Under the pieces are notes generated by a model. The model did no database searches. It saw nothing but the letters and a program-made list of their open reading frames with translations, and had not been told where the DNA came from. From positions 22,946,375-23,010,374 of the forward strand of contig CM033408.1 of assembly GCA_019426215.1 (NCBI GenBank): a stretch of DNA of 64,000 nucleotides. The letters are read 5' to 3'. Numbering within the stretch: position 1 is the first letter of the stretch; each line of letters begins with the position of its first letter. Below are positions 58,345 to 64,000 of this stretch, one piece after another. The position numbers and the translations under genes were made by a program. This DNA comes from Buddleja alternifolia. Taxonomy: Eukaryota; Streptophyta; Magnoliopsida; Lamiales; Scrophulariaceae.

Positions 58345-58990
58345 TATATATATATATTGAGAAATTGTATGTTTGGCAAGGACTTGTACATTTTTTTCAT
58401 ATAAAAAAGTAGCATGTTGTCAATTTGGGTATATTCAGGCAAGAAATTTTGGCAATTTCAGTACAAATTTCACTAGAAAATCCAAACTTGACCGGATAAT
58501 GTCTGTGACACCAAAATTTGGGAAGTTTTGTATGTGAAGGGAAAATTATCTTCGTGACACCCAAATTTGGACCGAAATGAGGGGGAAAATTAATATCACC
58601 CCAACTTCCATGTAAATATAAAATATAAAAAAAATCTAAAAAATTAGAAATTATTGAAATTCAGTGTGAAGGCACGACTCGCATCGTAATGGAGAAGTAA
58701 TTAATTTAAGTACATCAAATAAAAAAAAAGACTTCAAGGGGCCCCAATAACTTTAACTCGCATCTTAATGGAGAAGTACATTAAATCAAAGAACAAAGTT
58801 CAAAGGTCCAATCACTTTAACTTTCTTTCCTTATCCACATTCATGCATGGATTATTTCTCCTTCATATGCAAGTATACATGTACATATACATGCATAAGT
58901 GTGAGTTAATGTGTATATATATGTATGTATTCCAACCCTAAACCATCACAAATCAGCAACATTTTACCCTCAAAAGCAAAAGTAAGAAAC
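58345..58990 (+). promoter_or_regulatory. 5' flank of the exonuclease gene with a 79-bp tandem duplication
   Basis: ACTCGCATC(G/T)TAATGGAGAAGTA occurs at 58677 and 58756, with the following AATCACTTTAACT/AATAACTTTAACT also repeated, giving two units of about 79 bases within 320 bases of the start codon. The last 60 bases before the ATG are A-rich and resemble 44831-44890 and its tandem copy. No clear TATA box was fixed. Confidence 0.6.
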
Positions 58991-59635
58991 ATGTTCAACA
59001 CAAATTCTTCCGGCATAACATTCAATCCCACGACCTCCAAATACACCGTCACCTTCGCCGGAACCACCATCGAAACCACCGTCACCGACAAGTCCGCCAC
59101 CGCCACCGAATGGGTTCAAGAGATCACCTCTCTCTACGGCGGAAGCCCCGCCGTGGTGGGTCTCGACGTCGAATGGCGGCCTCACCCCATCCGTTCCATG
59201 AGCAACAAATCAGCCACTCTCCAACTCTGCATTGATCAAAAGTGCTTAATCCTTCAGCTTTTTTACATGGACGAAATCCCTGAATCAGTTAAGGGTTTTC
59301 TCATGAACCCTAATTTTACCTTTGTTGGGATTGAAGTTGGCGACGACGTTTTGAAGTTGAAGAACGAGTACGGGCTGGATTGCAGCCGAAGTGTTGATAT
59401 TCGGACCGTAGCGAAGGAGCGATGGCCCGCAAGGTTTCAACGGCCAGGATTGAAGGATCTTGCATGGGAAATATGTGGGCTTAATATGAGGAAGCCTAAG
59501 CATGTGTGCATGAGTAATTGGGAAGCAAGAGTGCTTAACCAAGGTCAAGTTGAGTATGCATGCATTGATGCTTTTGCTTCTTACAAGATTGGCCATAAGC
59601 TGCTTATTGAAAATTCAAGTGTTCTTGCTCATTGA
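58991..59635 (+). CDS. 3'-5' exonuclease domain protein (WRN-exonuclease-like), 214 aa
   Basis: Likely removes nucleotides from the 3' end of DNA or RNA using two metal ions (family knowledge of DnaQ/DNA_pol_A_exo1 proteins). The domain covers most of the 214 residues. Exo I is VVGLDVEWRP with D and E. The Exo II region is NFTFVGIEVGDDVLKL. The following RPGLKDLAWEICGLNMRKP is typical of plant WRN-like exonucleases. Exo III is YACIDAFASYKI with the Tyr and Asp in place. The start at 58991 (MFNTNSSG) is chosen because the frame upstream is 5'-UTR-like; an in-frame ATG at 58925 would add 22 residues. There are no introns and no stops, and the length is normal for the small plant members. No targeting signal is obvious. 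It is the one convincingly intact gene in the window, and it is not transposon-related. Confidence 0.93.
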   Translation: MFNTNSSGITFNPTTSKYTVTFAGTTIETTVTDKSATATEWVQEITSLYGGSPAVVGLDVEWRPHPIRSMSNKSATLQLCIDQKCLILQLFYMDEIPESVKGFLMNPNFTFVGIEVGDDVLKLKNEYGLDCSRSVDIRTVAKERWPARFQRPGLKDLAWEICGLNMRKPKHVCMSNWEARVLNQGQVEYACIDAFASYKIGHKLLIENSSVLAH

Positions 59636-60134
59636 AGTATGAAGGTTGGTTGAAGGGAAAGTTAATTAATTACCTGAATTATCTATGGTTTGAGTAATAT
59701 AATGGATGCGTTTTCTATTTAGTATATATGGAAGGTATTTTCATGCAAGCTTGTTTGTATTACGGGTGTTTAGTAGCCTAAGCCAGCTTTTAATGTACTT
59801 TTAAAATCCCTAAAGCTATTAGTAATATTATGTGAATGTGATGCTGCTTTATAACTCTTGAATTACAGTCTCAGTTATGTTTCTAGATAATGATGTCTTG
59901 GTCGATGATCAATATAGTGACACGAGCTAACTAATGTATTTATTTCTAAATAATAAATAATTATGTCTCGATGGATCGAATATGCAAGTGACACAATAAC
60001 AAATTAATGCGCGTAAATCAAGCGTGTAAAGTTATAATTTCCTGAAATATAAATATAACATGAATTTATATGCACATATACGCCATCAGATATATAATAT
60101 ACAATATACGTATGATACATTATTTTGGAATAGA
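59636..60134. other. 3' flank of the exonuclease gene
   Basis: AT-rich, with AATAAT strings near 59955 that could serve as poly(A) signals. Nothing else recognised. Confidence 0.4.
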
Positions 60135-60144
60135 TAATCTCAAA

Positions 60145-61172
60145 GTGAAAATTGCATTTTTGGTCATATGCATTAGGGGTGGTGGCAACTTTGGGACAAT
60201 TATCTTTTTCAACTTGTAATTAAGTTTATCTTTTAATTTTGTGGCAAATTTAGTCATTCGTCTGGAAATTCTGGTCCTCTAGCACCGGAAAAATTAAAAA
60301 AATAGGGAGTTTAATTCGATTTGGGGATTTTAATTCTGATCGGGATATTTGGCATTTTTGAGGGAAAATCGCGTCCAATAGGACATTGCAAAACCTACCA
60401 AGCAAATTGGAGGGAGAAAAAGCATCACTTCCCCACTCCATACTGTTCACATATGCAATTTTGTTAAATAAGGGATCACAAGTGGGATTCTAGGCCAAAA
60501 TTCAAGAGGAAAAAAGTGACCAAAAACTTGGGAAAAAATGTCTTCAATGTTTTCTACTTTCAACAGTGAACTCCATGTCAATTGCTGCTGTGTGGGATTA
60601 GGGCTCCATGTCAATTGCTACTGTGGGATTAGGGCTGGTTTGAGAATTTCTTGGATTTATGACAATTTAGGACTAACGTTTTTTTTTCATGCCTCGAGTA
60701 TAAAGTATGAAATTGATATAATTCTTGTCTTTCTTATTTATTTTTATTCTATTCTATATTTAACTATAACCTATGGATTTTGTTTGGAGGATGCAAATTT
60801 TTTGCTTAGCATGACCCCCCTCCCCACCCACCCCAATGTGTGCAAGATCAATGACCATCATACTTGATTTGTGTCCCAGAAATAGGGATTTGGAAGTTGC
60901 AGTAATTAGCTTGAAGAAGAGGGTTGCTCCCTACAAAAGTGCCAAAATCTCCATATTAGAATTACAAGCCCCAAATTGAAGTCAAAATACTTAAATCGAA
61001 TAAAAACCCCAATTTTTTCAATTCCTCGGCTGGAGGACCAAAATTGTCAATCGGAGGATCAAATTGCCACAAATCAAAAGATAATTAATTTAATTAGAAG
61101 TTGGAAAAGATATTGTCCCAAAGTTGCCACTCCCTCAATATATATATATATGACCAAAAAAGCAATTTTCCC
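60145..61172. mobile_element. MULE-type non-autonomous element, 1,028 bp, with perfect 10-bp TSD
   Basis: TAATCTCAAA lies exactly on both sides (60135-60144 and 61173-61182). The ends GTGAAAATTGCATTTTTGGTCA and TGACCAAAAAAGC...CCC are inverted partners. Homology continues inward through CAACTTTGGGACAAT, CCAAATTTGGGG-type and TTAATTC(G/A)ATTT blocks for about 200 bp. The termini resemble those of the MITE at 23761 (GGGAAAATTGC). It contains a GRF zinc-finger remnant. Confidence 0.9.
60538..60735 (+). pseudogene. GRF-type zinc-finger gene remnant inside the small MULE
   Basis: From an ATG at 60538 (MSSMFSTFNSELHVNC) the frame reaches CYCGIRAGLRISWIYDNLG and then FFFHASSIKYEID. The GRF zinc finger has the pattern CxCGxxAxxxxSWTxxNPGRxFxxCxxxK; here CxCG, A, SW, DN and FF are kept, while the PGR part and later cysteines are lost. 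CTCCATGTCAATTGCTGCTG and its following GGGATTAGGG are tandemly duplicated, repeating the first half of the finger. GRF-like genes near the ends of MULEs recur in plants, and the truncated frame at 4378 starts in a similar way. Confidence 0.6.
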
Positions 61173-61182
61173 TAATCTCAAA

Positions 61183-61691
61183 TACAGTAAAAAAAATATC
61201 ATCCTATGCATCAATCTGGACCTTACACGTTCTAATGCTTTAAGATTTCTTTTTTCTATCTTGTTAAGTTGTTCCTTCCATTATTGATGCTTTTCACCTT
61301 TAATTTCACATCCGGTGTGAAAAAAGGGCCCTTTAGTTACATGTTCTATATCAATTTAGATCCTAAAACCAATATTTTGAAAACCGGACCGGTGAGCGAA
61401 CCGATAAATTAACTTGGTTACTGGTTTGACGGGTTGGACGGGTTTGAAAAAACAATTTGACCCGGATTATAATAGATATAGTTCTTTTATATATATGCCT
61501 ATATATAATAAGTACATTACAAATAAATACATCAATAAATATATTTATAATTATTGTTATAAGTACATTTTACAAAAGTATATTGACTATATCAAGCTAT
61601 CTACATATAAAAGTCACAGAATAAGTATATTTGCATAAATTGTTATATAATAATAATAACAATAGTTAAATGGCTGCTGCATAGAATGAAG
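61183..61691. other. Spacer with a hAT-like subterminal fragment
   Basis: TTTGAAAACCGGACCGGTGA followed by GGTTTGACGGGTTGGACGGG (61376-61445) has the texture of hAT subterminal repeats. No bounded element was found. The rest is TA-rich. Confidence 0.4.
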
Positions 61692-62327
61692 TGTTTTTTT
61701 TTAATACAATGAGAAGGGGACCTTAACGATCTATCCCGACAGATCCGGGTTTATAGTCATTCCAAGTAAGGCCTCGCAAATCTATCTTGTTCCAAAATAT
61801 TACACAGACCGAACTCAGGGATTGCATGACACCAAGGGTTCTCGCAAGACCCTTCTTCGCCAACCCATTTGCCACACGGTCTTGTTGGCTTCTCGCCATA
61901 TGTTACGTAATTCAACGTGCCATGCCAGCTTCATTTTACACCTGATTTGATCAATTAGATCCTAGTGGTGATGAGAGGTAGTGCCCTCGTGGATACCCAA
62001 GATAGTCTAGCTCCCTACTATCTGATTCAATAATGACATCTTGCATTTGCAAATCCCTGACCAAATTAAGGCCACACATAATAGCTGTTAGCTCAACTCC
62101 AAGTGGTGTTAATGCGCCTATGCCACCACTGAATCCCCGAATCCAGTGACCACAATGGTCACGAATAACTCCTCCGATGCTCGCCCAATCAGCTTGGAGT
62201 TTTTCCCCCGATGGATCACACTATCCACGTTAATTTTCCATGGACTAGGAACAGGTGGTTCCCAAGGGACACAAATATAGTTATCATTCTCGGTATTGTC
62301 ACTTTGTTGTATGCGCAAGGTCTCATC
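61692..62327 (-). mobile_element. LINE 3' end: RNase H domain and poly(A), interrupted by a Gypsy LTR
   Basis: Minus strand. PWEPPVPSPWKINVDSVIH opens the RNase H region near 62265. After a frameshift it continues GGVIRDHCGHWIRGFSGG, GVELTAIMCGLNLVRDLQ and DVIIESDS. The usual REAN...VANGLAKKGL end is split over two frames. A T-run at 61692-61700 is the poly(A) tail. The upstream part is cut at 62327, where a Gypsy LTR begins. Plant L1-type LINEs carry such an RNase H after the reverse transcriptase. Confidence 0.8.
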
Positions 62328-63265
62328 TGTTAACACCCGTAACAACACGGTATCGACAAATAATATAGAGTAAGTAAGATCGTCTCCACATGGAAGGTTA
62401 TCAAGTACCAAACAAAGTTTATCCTATTATTTAGACTATTGATTTGCAAGATTTAAGATTTTAACTAATTAAAAACATAAATAAATAATAACAAAATTAA
62501 TAAACAATAATTCAATAAATGGAAAGCCTAGGGATTAAGACTTCATCAAGGTATTTTTATGGATTATGAACATCATTGGATTGTAAATTCTTACATTCAT
62601 TAAAGACCCGAATTTCCTTAATTACATGGATATTCTCCCAAGATCTCCATGAGTACCCAACTAAACTCGTTCTTGTCACTCCCATGATCAATAACTAATC
62701 TAGATGAATCCATTAATTTTCATGAAATTCGTTAGCTAGCCTCATGCACAATTACTAATATGCATATTGAGTAATTTAAACACGTCTATCAAATCTGTAC
62801 TAATGAATTAATTCACCTCCCGGTACTTCTTAATTCATCTTAAATCATGTATTTGGTGGCCAATCATCTACAAGCATTAAACCCTCATTGATAGATTAAT
62901 TAAAGCAAGAAATATCCCAATGAAAATCAACAATCCATAATAATACTCAAGACTACATCTTAAACCCTAAAAAATTATTTAGCTACACATAATTAAACAA
63001 GAAGAAGAAATAATTTGCATAAAATTAAGAATTCTCATATTTAACAATGGTGGAAAATAATAAGAACAATTGGGGAAGAAGAAGAACTCAAGAAAAACCA
63101 AGAAGAATCCTTATGTTGATGGAAAGAATCAAGATTTCTCTTTCTTCTCTTCAATGGCTTCCTTTTCTTTCTCTCCAAGTTTCTCTCTTTTCTTTCTCTC
63201 TCCCAAAATAACGTCTTCTATCCTCAAAAGAAAAGTTAAAAAACTGATATTTTTTCCTGACTTCT

Positions 63266-63278
63266 TATATTTATATAG
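63266..63278 (-). promoter_or_regulatory. TATA box of the Gypsy LTR
   Basis: On the minus strand CTATATAAATATAAG. It lies about 75 bases downstream of the palindrome, in the middle of the LTR as expected for a U3/R boundary. Confidence 0.55.
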
Positions 63279-63352
63279 GATTCCTAATTACAAAAAGCCC
63301 AACAAAAGAAATAAAATCCGAGCCCAACCAGAAATTTTGATTTCTGCGCGCT

Positions 63353-63385
63353 GCACAGTGGTGCCGAATATTGGCACCACTGTGC
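63353..63385. repeat. Perfect 13-bp inverted repeat in the Gypsy LTR
   Basis: GCACAGTGGTGCC (63353-63365) and GGCACCACTGTGC (63373-63385) are exact complements around a 7-base loop (GAATATT). It is GC-rich within AT-rich surroundings, like the palindrome pair in the solo LTR at 14027-14093. Confidence 0.95.
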
Positions 63386-63678
63386 CAATTCTGCTGTCCA
63401 CTGTTTTTTCCTTACTTTTTCTTCAACTCAACTCTTTCCGTTTGGACTCTTCTTTGCTCCTCTTTAAGTCTCTTAGTTGACTTCTTCACTTTGCTTAGAT
63501 ATTCCTTCATTTACTCGCCAAATCAATCGTCCTTTGCCTATAAAAGCATTTAAACGACTTAGAAGCCAAAATACGCAAATACAAATAAAAACAACTAAAA
63601 AGATCAACTCAAGGTATGAATTCAAGACAAATGTGAGATAAAAACATACTAAATCAATGTTACTTTTAAGACCTAACA

Positions 63679-64000
63679 AACACCCCACACTTAGCCTTTT
63701 ACTCGTCCTCGAGTAAATCTAAAACAAACAAAGAAAAGAACAACAAAATAAAATAACACCACTTTCGTAGGGAATACGATTGCACTTAGCACATGCAACA
63801 AGCCGTTAAACCCCTAGATTTCCCCTAGTGGACGAGTTTTGTCTCGTGAGGGTTTGCAGTGAATATACCCACAAAATTCTCGACATATACCAATTTGATT
63901 CTTTGTTTCTCAACCTAGCAACAAGCCACAACAATTGGACATCCCCACAATTATCATACAAGTTCTAACATGAACGCACAAATTACTATCTTCCACAATA
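63679..64000 (-). other. 3' internal end of the Gypsy element with polypurine tract
   Basis: On the minus strand the sequence runs ...TTTACTCGAGGACGAG, AAAAGGCTAAGTGTGGGG, then the LTR. The purine tract is AAGTGTGGGGTG. The remaining 300 bases to the window edge are non-coding in this view. Confidence 0.65.

Larger units (their letters stand above)
62328..63678 (-). repeat. 3' LTR (1,351 bp) of a Ty3/Gypsy element that continues past the window
   Basis: On the minus strand it starts TGTTAGGTC directly after a TAAGTGTGGGGTGTT tract and ends ACGGGTGTTAACA at 62328, where LINE coding sequence begins. It holds a TATA box and a 13-bp inverted repeat. The GTGTGGGG-type string after CTCGAGGACGAG is typical of the region just before the 3' LTR of plant Gypsy elements. 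The 5' LTR and coding region should lie to the right, outside the window. Confidence 0.75.

Noticed and set aside
63070..63480. 136-codon plus-strand frame
   Set aside because: It lies inside a minus-strand LTR and crosses its TATA box and palindrome; no protein family fits.

Overview
The window looks like repeat-dense intergenic DNA from a plant nuclear genome, most likely a eudicot. It is AT-rich, with plant Copia and Ty3/Gypsy retrotransposons, L1-type LINE remnants with plant RNase H tails, several Mutator-like elements (MULEs), hAT- and CACTA-like non-autonomous elements, and one small intact plant-type gene. No bacterial gene organisation, rRNA or tRNA gene, or CRISPR array is visible. 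Boundaries marked as firm rest on terminal repeats plus exact target-site duplications (TSDs) read by eye; lineage names rest on recognised protein motifs, because no search could be run.

Layout. (1) 1-3.9 kb: a 62-bp tandem repeat, a 260-bp CACTA-like element, a fold-back repeat and a possible SINE. (2) 3,932-23,253: one 19.3-kb MULE with about 280-bp inverted ends. Its transposase gene (minus strand) is split in its last exon by an 11.1-kb Copia element (7,725-18,836, TSD TGATG). That Copia element carries a 1.6-kb solo LTR in its own pol gene (13,466-15,060, TSD ACATG). The MULE also holds a 923-bp MULE-type MITE and a truncated Copia LTR. (3) 23.3-36.3 kb: a 920-bp MULE MITE with a (TG)n core, a hAT-like element with a LINE inserted in it, a deleted Gypsy element, two copies of a 0.53-kb poly(A) retroposon with 14- and 17-bp TSDs, and a 1.06-kb hAT element. 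(4) 36,296-41,791: a very young non-autonomous LTR retrotransposon. Its LTRs differ by about three substitutions. It has no gag-pol and carries a fragment resembling the N-terminus of an ATX3/4/5-type histone H3K4 methyltransferase. (5) 43.3-45.1 kb: the 5' part of a second Gypsy element, next to a duplicated piece of the 5' flank of the exonuclease gene. (6) 46.7-58.3 kb: a 1.55-kb non-autonomous element and a 10-kb MULE with related ends, side by side at TA repeats. The larger one encodes a FAR1-type transposase and a convergent Ulp1-type (C48) protease, both decayed. Its introns and flanks are full of a short ACTGTATAATG-like motif. (7) 58,991-59,635: an intact intronless 3'-5' exonuclease gene, the only convincing host gene. 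(8) 60.1-64 kb: a 1-kb MULE with a GRF zinc-finger remnant, a LINE 3' end, and the 3' LTR of a Gypsy element that continues past the window.

How the parts relate. Most of the window is nested selfish DNA, and almost every transposon gene carries stops or frameshifts. Insertion order can be read directly: solo LTR after Copia after MULE; LINE after hAT; Gypsy after LINE. The most notable items are the young gene-capturing LTR element, the two-gene MULE with its motif, and the poly(A) retroposon family.
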